Shown here: one piece after another, positions 8,468-17,224 of the stretch
How the letters are laid out: every line of letters begins with the position of its first letter
Position numbering within the stretch: position 1 is the stretch's first letter
From: Leucothrix arctica
Lineage (GTDB): Bacteria; Pseudomonadota; Gammaproteobacteria; Thiotrichales; Thiotrichaceae
DNA length: 64,000 bases
NCBI RefSeq assembly: GCF_003172895.1
Contig: NZ_QGKL01000042.1
Span: forward strand, 372,001 to 436,000
Direction: 5' to 3'
Notes under the pieces: model-generated
What the model was told of the DNA's origin: nothing
Databases searched by the model: none
The model's input: only the letters and a program-made list of their open reading frames with translations
Program-made: the position numbers and the translations under genes

Positions 8468-10287
8468 AGTGCACCTTCTTGAAATCGTGACACCATTTCT
8501 TTGTACAATGGCTGTTCTGCAAGTAGCGCTTCATGAGTGCCTACCGCCAGTATTTCACCAGCATCTAGCAATACAATACGATCCGCTTGCTCAACCGTAT
8601 TTAAACGATGTGCAATACTAATCACCGTACGATTCTCAGACAGTCTCTTTAAACTCTGGCGAATCTTCTGCTCACTTTCTTGGTCAAGATGTGCCGTCGG
8701 CTCATCTAACAACATCACAGGCGCATCTTTTAGAAATGCGCGTGCTAGTGCGATTCGTTGAATTTGCCCACCCGATAAACCTGCGCCACGCTCTCCGACA
8801 TGCGTGTCGTACCTATTTGGAAGTGATTCTATATAATCTGAAATTTGTGCAGCGTTAGCGGCCGCTTCCATTGCTGGCTGGTTGGCGTCGTCTTGGCCTA
8901 AATAAATGTTATCTCGAACCGAGCCATGGAATAAATGCGCTTTCTGTGGCATCCAAGCGATTTGCTTACGCCATGCTTCGAGGTGTTGAGGTTGTAGTAG
9001 TGTGTTATTAATTTGAATCTCACCAGATTGTGGCGTGATAAACCCTAATAACAAATTCATTAGCGTGCTTTTACCTGCACCACTCCCGCCAACAATAGCA
9101 ATTTTCTCATTAGGCTTTATTCTGAGGCTAATATTTTTAAGTGCAGGGCGGCCAACTTCATAGTCAAAACTAACCCCGTTGAAATCAATGCTGACAGAGC
9201 CTGATGTATTAAGTTGGCTAGATGCATCTCGTTCACTAGAAGTGGCAGTGTTCACCTGTTCCGTTGTCTTTGTTGATGATTTGAGATCAACAGTAGGAGC
9301 TAGTTTCGGGTCAGAAACTGAGTCCCCAAGTACTTCAACCATCTTCTCAGCCGCACCAATCGCTTCCATTCGTGCGTGATAATGCGTTCCCATATTGCGC
9401 AACGGCAAATAAAACTCCGGTGCCAATAGCAACGCAAAGAACCCAAAAAAGAAGTCCATTTCACCATACATCAAACGGAAACCAATGATCACCGCGACCA
9501 TCGCAATACTCACCGTTGATAAAAACTCCAACAGCAGTGATGACAAAAATGCCACACGTAATACTGACATCGTACTACGACGATAATCATCTGAAATTTT
9601 TGCAATGACCTTTGCTTCACGACGGCTCGCATTAAACAACTTAAGCGTCGTTAAACCCTGAATCATATCCAGAAAGTGCGCACTCATACGTGCCAGCTTG
9701 CGCCATTGCTTCTTATTAAGCCGTTCAGTGCCTTTACCAATCATGATCATAAAGAACGGAATCAATGGTGCTGTCACCATTAAGATTAGTCCTGAAATCC
9801 AATCAATAGGAAAGATAAACACAAGAATTGATAAAGGAATTAACGCTACTAATGACATAACTGGGAGGTATCGTGCGTAGTAATTTTCAAGCGCATCAAC
9901 ACCGTCAACGAGCGTGTTGACCAACTCGCCACTGCGTTCATCATTTAATAATAGCGGGCCACCATCAAACAATCGTTGATGTAACCTTTTACGTACGTCA
10001 CGTTTGACCCGCATGGCCGCTATAACAGCCGTTTGCTCCGACGCCCAGTTTAGTGCAGCGCGAAGTAAAAATATGGCCAGTAATGCAGCGAGATAGAGAA
10101 CGACATCAGCAAGTGCTGCCTTCTCAAAAATCACTGCATTAATAATACTGGCAAGGCTCCAGGCCTGTGCGATAAGCAACAGACCTGAAAGCAAACCCAA
10201 ACCCACTGACAGTTTCAAATATGAACCTGCCAATGGCTTTTGGGCCTTTAAAAATGCAGGGATAGCTGCATCAGTCACCTTAGACAT
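8464..10287 (-). CDS. cydD: Heterodimeric thiol exporter ABC subunit CydD
   Basis: A 607-aa ABC half transporter with an N-terminal membrane region and a C-terminal ATPase: Walker A GGSGAGKST, signature LSGGQ and Walker B VMLLDEPTAHLD. A Ser/Thr-rich linker near residues 330-365 joins the two parts. It pairs with CydC to move reduced thiols outward for cytochrome bd maturation. The gene begins two bases after the cydX stop and overlaps cydC. Length and order match the family. Confidence 0.95.
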   Translation of the reverse strand: MSKVTDAAIPAFLKAQKPLAGSYLKLSVGLGLLSGLLLIAQAWSLASIINAVIFEKAALADVVLYLAALLAIFLLRAALNWASEQTAVIAAMRVKRDVRKRLHQRLFDGGPLLLNDERSGELVNTLVDGVDALENYYARYLPVMSLVALIPLSILVFIFPIDWISGLILMVTAPLIPFFMIMIGKGTERLNKKQWRKLARMSAHFLDMIQGLTTLKLFNASRREAKVIAKISDDYRRSTMSVLRVAFLSSLLLEFLSTVSIAMVAVIIGFRLMYGEMDFFFGFFALLLAPEFYLPLRNMGTHYHARMEAIGAAEKMVEVLGDSVSDPKLAPTVDLKSSTKTTEQVNTATSSERDASSQLNTSGSVSIDFNGVSFDYEVGRPALKNISLRIKPNEKIAIVGGSGAGKSTLMNLLLGFITPQSGEIQINNTLLQPQHLEAWRKQIAWMPQKAHLFHGSVRDNIYLGQDDANQPAMEAAANAAQISDYIESLPNRYDTHVGERGAGLSGGQIQRIALARAFLKDAPVMLLDEPTAHLDQESEQKIRQSLKRLSENRTVISIAHRLNTVEQADRIVLLDAGEILAVGTHEALLAEQPLYKEMVSRFQEGAL

Positions 10288-10289
10288 TA

Positions 10290-10400
10290 TTAGTCTTCTT
10301 TCTCATCATCATCCAAGCCGTTTAGTTCTAACCACATCACGTTAATGATGCCGAAAGCACAGGCCAATAAAACGCCTAGTAACCAAGCAAAATACCACAT
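10290..10400 (-). CDS. cydX: Cytochrome bd oxidase small subunit CydX
   Basis: A 36-aa frame between cydB and cydD starts MWYFAWLLGVLLACAFGIIN and continues to an acidic tail ending DDDEKED. This closely matches the CydX pattern: MWYFAW start, one transmembrane helix, then a Glu. CydX packs against CydA and stabilises the haems of cytochrome bd. The Shine-Dalgarno AAAAGGAG lies seven bases before ATG, and the start is 12 bases after cydB. Confidence 0.95.
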   Translation of the reverse strand: MWYFAWLLGVLLACAFGIINVMWLELNGLDDDEKED

Positions 10401-10412
10401 GATTAGCTCCTT

Positions 10413-11558
10413 TTAGTAAAGTGAGTGCTCGTTAGCACGGATATCTTCAACACCATAAGAACCCCAAAGTTTGACGTAGCACCATACGGTGTAGATCAAA
10501 ATAATAGGGATAAACAATACCGTTGCAAACAACATAATCGATAAGGTTAGCTCACTTGATGCAGCATCCCAAATTGTCAGGCTGTGGCTAGGGTCAGTGC
10601 TTGAAGGAAACACAAACGGGAACAATGCAAATGCGCCAGTCAGAATAATAGCGAACATGCTAACAGTCGTGAAAGCAAATGCAGTCCCAGCATTGTTAAG
10701 CTTAGCCATTAGGTAAGCGCCCGCTGCCGCTGCAATACCAACCACTGGTGCAATCATAGTGAGTGGGTACTCAGAGTAATTATTAAACCAACCACCTTCA
10801 ACGATCTCAACAGTCTTGTTCAATGGGTTTGCTGGAGCAGCTTGATCAATTACGCTAGTGATGACATAGCCATCAATACCGAAGTACAACCAAATACCCT
10901 CAATGATAAACAAACCTAATACCGCTAAAGCAGCCCACTGTGTGTATTTGCGAGCACGTGACTGAACATCATCACGCGTACGCATCATCAAGTAAGCACC
11001 ACCATGCATTGTGAACATAGAGATTGCTAGCAAACCAGACAGTACTGCAAATGGGTGTAGCAAGCCGAAGAAGTTACCTTCGTAATAAGAACGCAAGTAG
11101 TCGTCATAATGAAAAGGTATCCCTAAGAACAAGTTACCAAACGCGACACCAAGAATGAGCGGAGGAACCACACCGGCGATGAATAACCCCCAATCCCAAG
11201 TGCTGCGCCATTGCTTGTGTTCTAGCTTAGAGCGGTAATCAAAACCAACCGGACGGAAGAATAATGAAAACAGCATCAGCATCAGTGCTAAATAAAAGCC
11301 TGAGAAAGCCGTCGCATACAAGATTGGCCAAGCTGCAAACACTGCACCAGCGGCTAGAATCAACCAAACCTGATTACCATCCCAGTGAGGCGCAACTGCA
11401 TTAATCGCCACTCGACGCTCTTCATCTGATTTACCTACGAAAGGCAACAGGATGCCGACACCCATGTCGAAGCCTTCGGTCATGGCAAAGCCTAACCAGA
11501 GGATCCCAACCAATAACCACCACACCATTTTCAGTGTTGGATAATCAATAAATTCCAT
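10413..11558 (-). CDS. cydB: Cytochrome bd ubiquinol oxidase subunit II
   Basis: A 381-aa subunit with eight or more transmembrane helices. The family start region is recognisable (WWLLVGILWLGFAMTEGFDM, with the GFDMGVG motif), followed by RRVAINAVAPHWDGNQVWL, highly conserved in CydB. It forms the inner-membrane core with CydA and contributes structurally to quinol oxidation and O2 reduction. AAGGAAA precedes ATG 11558, 11 bases after cydA. Confidence 0.97.
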   Translation of the reverse strand: MEFIDYPTLKMVWWLLVGILWLGFAMTEGFDMGVGILLPFVGKSDEERRVAINAVAPHWDGNQVWLILAAGAVFAAWPILYATAFSGFYLALMLMLFSLFFRPVGFDYRSKLEHKQWRSTWDWGLFIAGVVPPLILGVAFGNLFLGIPFHYDDYLRSYYEGNFFGLLHPFAVLSGLLAISMFTMHGGAYLMMRTRDDVQSRARKYTQWAALAVLGLFIIEGIWLYFGIDGYVITSVIDQAAPANPLNKTVEIVEGGWFNNYSEYPLTMIAPVVGIAAAAGAYLMAKLNNAGTAFAFTTVSMFAIILTGAFALFPFVFPSSTDPSHSLTIWDAASSELTLSIMLFATVLFIPIILIYTVWCYVKLWGSYGVEDIRANEHSLY

Positions 11559-11569
11559 AACAAATTTCC

Positions 11570-13171
11570 TTACAGTAGCTCAGCTTCTGGGTTAGTCGAA
11601 GGCGCATGGTACATAGAGCCACCAGGCTTTTCGTGGAAGTAACGGCCAGTGTGTAGGCTGCTCGGTCCAAGACGCGCGAATTTCTGCATTAAGTAAACTT
11701 CGATGATCAACAAGATGGTGTAGAAAATCACAAAGCCAATCAAACTAGACAAGATGTCGTTGTAAGTCAGAGATGATACTGCTGCAGAAGTTGGTAATAT
11801 TTCACCGACTGCCCAAGGCTGACGACCATACTCAGCAACTACCCAACCGGTTTCAATCGCAATCCACGGCAGTGGCAGACTGATGAATGATAACCATAAG
11901 AACCAACGCTTTTTAAACGCAGTACGGCGAGCCGTGAATATAAAGGCAAGCAAGAAAAGCCCCAGCATAGCGAAGCCACAAGCAACCATGATGCGGAATG
12001 ACCAGAACACAGGTGCTACATGAGGTATAGAACCTTCAGCAGCCGCTTTGATCTGCTCTTCAGTCGCATCAACTACGTTCGGTGCATACTGTTTAAGGAG
12101 TAACGCGTAACCTAACTCACCTTTGGTTTCTTCAAAGCTTTGTTTTTCAGCCTCAGTCGCTTCACCTTTACGGACTTTCTCAAACAGCGCGTAAGTGTCT
12201 TTAGAATCACGAATACGAACTTCGTTTTCCTTGATGATGTCGTTTAAGCCTTTTACTTCTTCATCAAAAGAGCGAGTAGCGATGATGCCCATCACATAAG
12301 GGATTTTAACCGCATTATGTGTTTCTTTAGCTTCCTGATCAGGAAAACCAAATAGGGTGAACGCTGCAGGTGCAGGCTCTGTTTCCCACTCAGCTTCAAT
12401 CGCTGCTAGCTTAGCTTTCTGTAGCTCACCCGTCTCATAACCACTCTCATCACCCAGCAAGATAACGGACAGAATAGACGCTAGACCGAAACCGGCTGCT
12501 ATCGCGAATGAACGCTTCGCAAAGCCTGTGTCACGACCTTTTAGCAAGTACCAAGCACTGATGCTCAAAACGAACATAGAACCCGCTACATAACCACCAG
12601 ACACGGTGTGAATGAATTTCACCTGTGCGATTGGGTTAAATAGAATCTCGGTGAAACTGGTCATCTCCATCCGCATGGTTTCGACATTGAACTCAGCCCC
12701 AACAGGATTTTGCATCCAGCCGTTTGCGATCAAAATCCAAAGCGCAGAAAAGTTTGTTCCAATCGCCATCAGCCAAGTAACCGTTAAGTGCGACACTCTG
12801 CTTAAACGATCCCAACCGAAGAAGAAGATACCCACAAAGGTAGACTCTAAGAAGAAAGCCATCAGACCTTCAATAGCCAGCGGGGCCCCGAAAATATCAC
12901 CCACATAATGTGAGTAATACGACCAGTTAGTTCCGAACTGGAATTCCATGGTCAAACCAGTAGCAACACCTAAAGCGAAGTTGATACCGAATAGCTTTCC
13001 CCAAAACTTAACCATGTCCTTGTAGACCTGCTTACCGGTCATGACATAGACCGACTCCATAATGGCTAGCAGGAAGGTCATTCCTAGGGTTAGGGGTACA
13101 AATATAAAGTGATATAACGCTACTGTTGCGAACTGCAATCGCGATATATCGACTATTTCTTGTGCGATCAT
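11570..13171 (-). CDS. cydA: Cytochrome bd ubiquinol oxidase subunit I
   Basis: A 533-aa haem subunit. H21 (ALYHFIFV) corresponds to the haem b595/d region ligand, E101 and E109 (EGLMAFFLES) to the proton-path glutamates and H188 (FIHTVSGG) to the b558 ligand. The long Q-loop insert is present (GDESGYETGELQKAKLAAIE onward), placing it with E. coli-type long-loop bd oxidases. The enzyme oxidises ubiquinol and reduces O2 with high affinity under low oxygen. First gene of cydABXDC plus regulator; AAGGAG lies ten bases before ATG, and the upstream region carries an FNR box. Confidence 0.97.
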   Translation of the reverse strand: MIAQEIVDISRLQFATVALYHFIFVPLTLGMTFLLAIMESVYVMTGKQVYKDMVKFWGKLFGINFALGVATGLTMEFQFGTNWSYYSHYVGDIFGAPLAIEGLMAFFLESTFVGIFFFGWDRLSRVSHLTVTWLMAIGTNFSALWILIANGWMQNPVGAEFNVETMRMEMTSFTEILFNPIAQVKFIHTVSGGYVAGSMFVLSISAWYLLKGRDTGFAKRSFAIAAGFGLASILSVILLGDESGYETGELQKAKLAAIEAEWETEPAPAAFTLFGFPDQEAKETHNAVKIPYVMGIIATRSFDEEVKGLNDIIKENEVRIRDSKDTYALFEKVRKGEATEAEKQSFEETKGELGYALLLKQYAPNVVDATEEQIKAAAEGSIPHVAPVFWSFRIMVACGFAMLGLFLLAFIFTARRTAFKKRWFLWLSFISLPLPWIAIETGWVVAEYGRQPWAVGEILPTSAAVSSLTYNDILSSLIGFVIFYTILLIIEVYLMQKFARLGPSSLHTGRYFHEKPGGSMYHAPSTNPEAELL

Positions 13172-13212
13172 GATACTAATGCTCCTTAGTAACTCATCTA
13201 TTAGGGTGGTTT

Positions 13213-13225
13213 AAACTGCTTTATA
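13213..13225 (-). promoter_or_regulatory. Candidate cydA -10 and start
   Basis: TATAAA (read leftward, 13225-13220) lies about 50 bases before the cydA start; transcription would begin near 13213. No good -35 is needed if the FNR-type activator binds at -41.5. Confidence 0.45.
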
Positions 13226-13247
13226 AATGAGAACTAGGAAGTCGTCC

Positions 13248-13261
13248 TTGATATATATCAA
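13248..13261 (-). promoter_or_regulatory. Perfect FNR box of the cyd operon
   Basis: TTGATATATATCAA matches the FNR consensus TTGAT-N4-ATCAA exactly. Its centre (13254.5) is 41.5 bases from the start predicted by the -10 at 13220-13225, the geometry of class II FNR activation. Confidence 0.8.
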
Positions 13262-13498
13262 GAAGTGGTAGAAAGGTGGAAATAGGGAGGTTTTACTAGG
13301 CTTTTAAGGCATAAAAGTAACTCGTTGGATGAGCAAAACTATACTAATTAAAAGGTGAAAATATGATATAAAGCTGGGCTGATATTTGGTGAGGAAACGG
13401 GGAAGTTGCCTTTAGGGTTTTAGAGGCTAGAGGTAGCCTTTTAAAGAAGATTAATACTACTTTGAGTAGGTGTGAAGTTGATAAGTTAGTTTCTAAGT

Positions 13499-14125
13499 TT
13501 ATTGAAAGCTGCCCGTATTCAAAAAACTAACCGTCAAATCAGCCACATCTTTAGAAAACAATAAACCAGTATGGTTCTTATCTACCACTATGTGTTCTTT
13601 CAAGATTTCGTGCTGTGTTTCACTCAGGAGAACCGTACCGTCGCTTTCTTCTGGTAAACCACCTACTAGCGTACCAACTCCTAATGAATCACTTACCCCT
13701 GCAATCATGCCGATTTCATAAGGCATACTGGGCATTGTGAAGTTTCCGTCTAAGCCATTACCCATACTGTTTTTCAGCAATCTATTAACAAGTGGCCAAG
13801 TCATAAACTTATCAGCGATATAACTTCCATTAAGCGGACTTCCTAACAAAACAATGCGTTCTATTTTTGGTAAGCCATCTAGCGCCAACAAGTGCATGGA
13901 CATTATGCCGCCGAGGCTATGTGCAACAATGTAAGTACTATCTAAGTTAAGCGCTAGGAGCTTTTGCTTGAGCAACTGAGTGTTGTGAGCGATATCGTGC
14001 TTAGCACTAGGGTAGGACAGGCTGTGAACAGTGAAGTTAGCCTTGGAGAGTTGGTGATTAAGGTAGAGCATTTCCACAGAGTTCATGAGAACTCCGTGGA
14101 TTAATACAATATTAGCTGTCGTCAT
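13499..14125 (-). CDS. Alpha/beta hydrolase, lipase-like
   Basis: A 208-aa alpha/beta hydrolase if started at ATG 14125, which overlaps the ygfZ stop by 14 bases; a start at 14173 would add 16 residues with no support. Visible motifs are the oxyanion region VLIHGVLMN, the nucleophile elbow AHSLGG (GxSxG-type serine) and a likely catalytic His late in the protein (DKNHTGLLFS). The NxxxHGVLM-type start and short lid resemble small esterases or lipase-like proteins. No signal peptide is seen, so it is probably cytoplasmic; substrate unknown. Confidence 0.75.
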   Translation of the reverse strand: MTTANIVLIHGVLMNSVEMLYLNHQLSKANFTVHSLSYPSAKHDIAHNTQLLKQKLLALNLDSTYIVAHSLGGIMSMHLLALDGLPKIERIVLLGSPLNGSYIADKFMTWPLVNRLLKNSMGNGLDGNFTMPSMPYEIGMIAGVSDSLGVGTLVGGLPEESDGTVLLSETQHEILKEHIVVDKNHTGLLFSKDVADLTVSFLNTGSFQ

Positions 14126-15152
14126 TAACGGTGTAAGGCAGTGTGAGTACCTTAATCGCAGCGAGGGTTTCACCTTGCGCTAAAAACAATGGCTTTTCAC
14201 TATCTGCAATCTTAAGGATTACCAATGCTTGCACATTATCATCAGGATTAATAACTGCATTAAGTATTTTACCAACTTCAGTTCCGTCTTCTAAAACGAT
14301 ACTGTCATTAGCTTTCGGCACGTCATGTGTTGTGATTTCCACATTAAACATACGACGTTTGTTTTTACCTAAGTAATGCAAGCGGGCAACCACTTCTTGA
14401 CCTGGGTAGCAGCCTTTTTGAAAGTCTACGCCATCGATATCCGTCAGATTTATCATCTGCGGAATCCAGACTTCAGTACTTTCAGCCGTAATCACAGGGC
14501 GACCCGCAAGGATATTAATGTAATCCCATGCTTGGCTACTCACAGGCGCAGCGCGAACGTTGCACTTAACCCATAACGCAGAAGCTTCAGCAACATCACC
14601 AAACACTTCAAAACGTGGTGTATTGCCCGGCAAACGAAGAATCGTTAACTGCCCAACACTCATTGTTTGATTGGGTTCAGTCGGTACTTTGTCCAAGATC
14701 AACTCTAGGTCAGACTGTGCGTTTTCACCCGCATAGCCAAAGTGTACAAGACTGTCCGTAGCATCACTGATCGATACCTTAGACATCATGATGTAACGAC
14801 TTAGCTTAGTCATAACCGTCTCAACCATGTCGCGAGACATAATCAAGAAGATGCTTTGACCACGCTTAAACGCACGAAAGTTAGCGATAACACGGCCTTT
14901 AGGGCTACACCAAGCAGTAAGCTGATGCGTTTTATCGTCAATTTTTGTGATGTCGTTTGTCAGCTGATTTTGTAAAAAGCTTTCAGCGTCAGCGCCACTC
15001 ACTTCAAGTAAACCACGATCAGCCAAGTTAGACAGTACCGCACCCTGAGGTGCGATACGTCTTTCACGGTTAGGGTTGCCAAATGATACTAGGCGTTCCT
15101 CTTCGAACTCTGCACCTTGGTCGATCAGAAATGCTTTCCATGCAGACTTCAT
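14112..15152 (-). CDS. ygfZ: Folate-binding tRNA-modifying protein YgfZ
   Basis: A 346-aa GcvT-like protein with the YgfZ signature KGCYPGQE (near 245). YgfZ binds tetrahydrofolate and supports iron-sulphur enzymes such as MiaB. The N-terminal segment (LLEVSGADAESFLQNQLTND) is also typical. The gene starts four bases after the parvulin stop in a leftward group (YciI, parvulin, ygfZ, hydrolase). Slightly longer than E. coli YgfZ (326 aa). Confidence 0.92.
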   Translation of the reverse strand: MKSAWKAFLIDQGAEFEEERLVSFGNPNRERRIAPQGAVLSNLADRGLLEVSGADAESFLQNQLTNDITKIDDKTHQLTAWCSPKGRVIANFRAFKRGQSIFLIMSRDMVETVMTKLSRYIMMSKVSISDATDSLVHFGYAGENAQSDLELILDKVPTEPNQTMSVGQLTILRLPGNTPRFEVFGDVAEASALWVKCNVRAAPVSSQAWDYINILAGRPVITAESTEVWIPQMINLTDIDGVDFQKGCYPGQEVVARLHYLGKNKRRMFNVEITTHDVPKANDSIVLEDGTEVGKILNAVINPDDNVQALVILKIADSEKPLFLAQGETLAAIKVLTLPYTVNDDS

Positions 15153-15156
15153 ACTA

Positions 15157-16065
15157 TTACTCCGATTTTGCTGGTTCAGCAGTTACTTCAACGGCTGGTA
15201 CTTTAATTTCTGGCAGCATGATTTTGATCTCAGCTTTTTCTTTCATCTCATCCATAAATGCCATCATCTTTTGCTGTGCCAACATACGCGTTAGCTGTGG
15301 CTTAAGAGAGTCCATTGGCGGCAATTTAGCAGGACGAGTTTCTTCAAGTTTGATTACGTGGAAACCAAACTGCGTCTTAACTGGCTCTGCAGATACATCG
15401 CCTTTCTTCATGCCTTTAACCGCATCAGAGAATGGCTTAACCATTGTCGCTGATTTGAACCAACCTAAATCACCACCGTTCTTTGCAGAAGGGCCTGTTG
15501 ATTTTTCTTCAGCAACTTTAACAAAGTCTGCACCCGCTGCAATTTCAGCGATAACTGCTTTTGCTTCGTCTTCAGTCTTCAGAAGAATGTGACGTGCTTT
15601 AAACTCGTCATTCGCGTCTTTCTGAACACGCTCTTCATAAACCTTTGTGATTTCTTCATCAGTAACCTCAAACCCTTCAACTTTTTCTTTCGTCCAAGTC
15701 GTTAGTAGAATATTACGAGTAAAGTCTTCGATACGTTGCTTGATCTCAGCACGCTCTAGAATATCTGTCTCACCAGCGGCTTGAAGTGCAATCTCAGTTG
15801 CAACAAGGTCATCAAGTGCAGCGCGAGGGTCGTTCTTCTTAGGATCTGCAGAGCGCTGTACAACACTCAGGTACTGGTTAAGTACGTCTTGCGTAATTTC
15901 TTTACCATTTACCACAGCAACAACCGCTTTGCTTGGTGCCATAACTTCAATTGTCGTTTCAGCAGGCTTCTTTTCTGCGTGACTATCTGCGAATGCAACC
16001 TGTGATAAGCCAGCTGCTAATGCAACGCTAATACCCGCAATAAGTAGTTTTTTTGTAATTATCAT
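15157..16065 (-). CDS. Periplasmic parvulin-type peptidyl-prolyl isomerase
   Basis: A 302-aa exported foldase. The signal peptide ends VAFA-DS around residue 27; a SurA/PrsA-like helical N-domain follows, then a parvulin domain about 157-250 (RHILLKTEDEA, NGGDLGWF, FGFHVIKLEE). It should assist folding of exported or outer-membrane proteins. The C-terminus is Glu/Val/Lys-rich and may be flexible. The gene lies between YciI and ygfZ and is probably cotranscribed. Family PpiC/PrsA-like; not a clear SurA, which would have two parvulin domains. Confidence 0.9.
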   Translation of the reverse strand: MIITKKLLIAGISVALAAGLSQVAFADSHAEKKPAETTIEVMAPSKAVVAVVNGKEITQDVLNQYLSVVQRSADPKKNDPRAALDDLVATEIALQAAGETDILERAEIKQRIEDFTRNILLTTWTKEKVEGFEVTDEEITKVYEERVQKDANDEFKARHILLKTEDEAKAVIAEIAAGADFVKVAEEKSTGPSAKNGGDLGWFKSATMVKPFSDAVKGMKKGDVSAEPVKTQFGFHVIKLEETRPAKLPPMDSLKPQLTRMLAQQKMMAFMDEMKEKAEIKIMLPEIKVPAVEVTAEPAKSE

Positions 16066-16085
16066 GTCTTTTTATAATCCTAAGT

Positions 16086-16385
16086 TTAAGGTAACACTTT
16101 TTTAAATGGTTTTACGGTCACTTTTTTATAAACGCCCGCGGCAATATAAGGATCTGAATCAGCCCAAGCCTGAGCGGCATCCAAGGTATCAAATTCCGCA
16201 ACGATCAAACTGCCAGTAAATCCAGCTTCACCCGGGTCTTCACTGTCAATTGCTGGATGAGGGCCCGCTATTACTAAGCGTCCTTCATCTTTCAACTTAT
16301 TTAATCGCTCAAGGTGAGCTGAGCGAACACTTGCCCGTTTTTCTGAACTATTTGCAATATCTTGAGATATAACTGCATAGAGCAT
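16086..16385 (-). CDS. YciI family protein
   Basis: A 99-aa protein of the YciI ferredoxin-like fold. Visible are [20 protein letters not shown] (catalytic-site His and Gly-Pro of the family) and [19 protein letters not shown], typical of YciI. Function of most YciI members is not settled. It is the first gene of the leftward group and lies divergently from yciO, which also neighbours yciI-like genes in other gammaproteobacteria. Confidence 0.9.
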   Translation of the reverse strand: MLYAVISQDIANSSEKRASVRSAHLERLNKLKDEGRLVIAGPHPAIDSEDPGEAGFTGSLIVAEFDTLDAAQAWADSDPYIAAGVYKKVTVKPFKKVLP

Positions 16386-16549
16386 AAAAAATTCCTGTAA
16401 TACAAAGCCTTTATTGCCACTCTATTCGAACAGTTTTAGAGCAGTTTCGCAAATTAAGCCTTATTAATATAGAGATTGATGCACATCTATCGTACAAACC
16501 TAAAAAATCATAGTGTAGAATAACCGATTTTTCCGAGCTTGGCAGTGAT

Positions 16550-17176
16550 ATGAGCGAGTATTTTCAGATCCACCCAGATAATCCACAGCACCGTTTGATT
16601 GCCAAGGCTGTGGAAATTATAAACAAAGGTGGCGTGGTCGTCTATCCTACAGATTCTAGCTACGCAATTGGTTGCTTGTTAGGCAATAAGCAAGCAGCAG
16701 AACGAATCCGTAGAATCCGTCAATTAAACAAAGATCACAACTTCACACTAGTGTGTCGTGACCTGTCGGAGATTGCGCAGTATTCTAAGGTAGATAATAT
16801 TAACTACCGTCTACTTAAAGCACAGACACCCGGCCCATTTACCTTTATATTGCCGGCTACCGGGGAAGTGCCGAAGCGTTTGCAAAATGCCCGTCGTAAA
16901 ACGATTGGTTTGCGCATACCTGACAACCAAATTACACAAGCATTGTTAACAGAGCTTCAAGCACCTTTAATGTCGAGTACATTAATAATGCCAGATGACG
17001 AGTTTCCAATGACTGATCCATACCAGATCCAGCTACAACTTGAAAATCATGTCGATTTAATTATTGATGGCGGCTATAGCGGGCACCTGCCTACTACCGT
17101 GATTGACTTAACTGATGATGATCCAGTTGTACTGCGTGAAGGTAAAGGTGAGGTTGATTGGCTGGTACGTCACTGA
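16550..17176 (+). CDS. yciO: L-threonylcarbamoyladenylate synthase-family protein YciO
   Basis: A 208-aa YrdC/Sua5-fold protein close to E. coli YciO (206 aa). Family traits: GGVVVYPTDSSYAIGC near 29-44, KDHNFTLVCRDLSEIAQYS, and TPGPFTFILPAT, with an ATP and bicarbonate-binding cleft. It is a paralogue of TsaC; whether it makes threonylcarbamoyl-AMP in vivo is debated. It starts a rightward run with trpS, scpA and scpB. Confidence 0.9.
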   Translation: MSEYFQIHPDNPQHRLIAKAVEIINKGGVVVYPTDSSYAIGCLLGNKQAAERIRRIRQLNKDHNFTLVCRDLSEIAQYSKVDNINYRLLKAQTPGPFTFILPATGEVPKRLQNARRKTIGLRIPDNQITQALLTELQAPLMSSTLIMPDDEFPMTDPYQIQLQLENHVDLIIDGGYSGHLPTTVIDLTDDDPVVLREGKGEVDWLVRH

Positions 17177-17224
17177 TAGCTGTTTTATACTGTATCTAAT
17201 ATATTAACTAATGAGAGTAAATTC

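Larger units (their letters stand above)
13172..13498. other. Intergenic control region upstream of cydA
   Basis: This 327-base gap holds the cyd promoter and FNR box in its left third. The rest (13262-13498) shows no convincing gene; a short hairpin GGCTA-GAGG-TAGCC near 13430-13443 is the only structure and lacks a T-run in the direction of the upstream hydrolase gene. Confidence 0.5.

Noticed and set aside
8322-8761. Open frames antisense to cydC and cydD
   Set aside because: They lie fully inside strongly supported ABC transporter genes and lack start signals or protein-like composition.
13426-13443. Hairpin as terminator of the hydrolase gene
   Set aside because: The T-run is on the wrong side for leftward transcription and no rightward gene precedes it.
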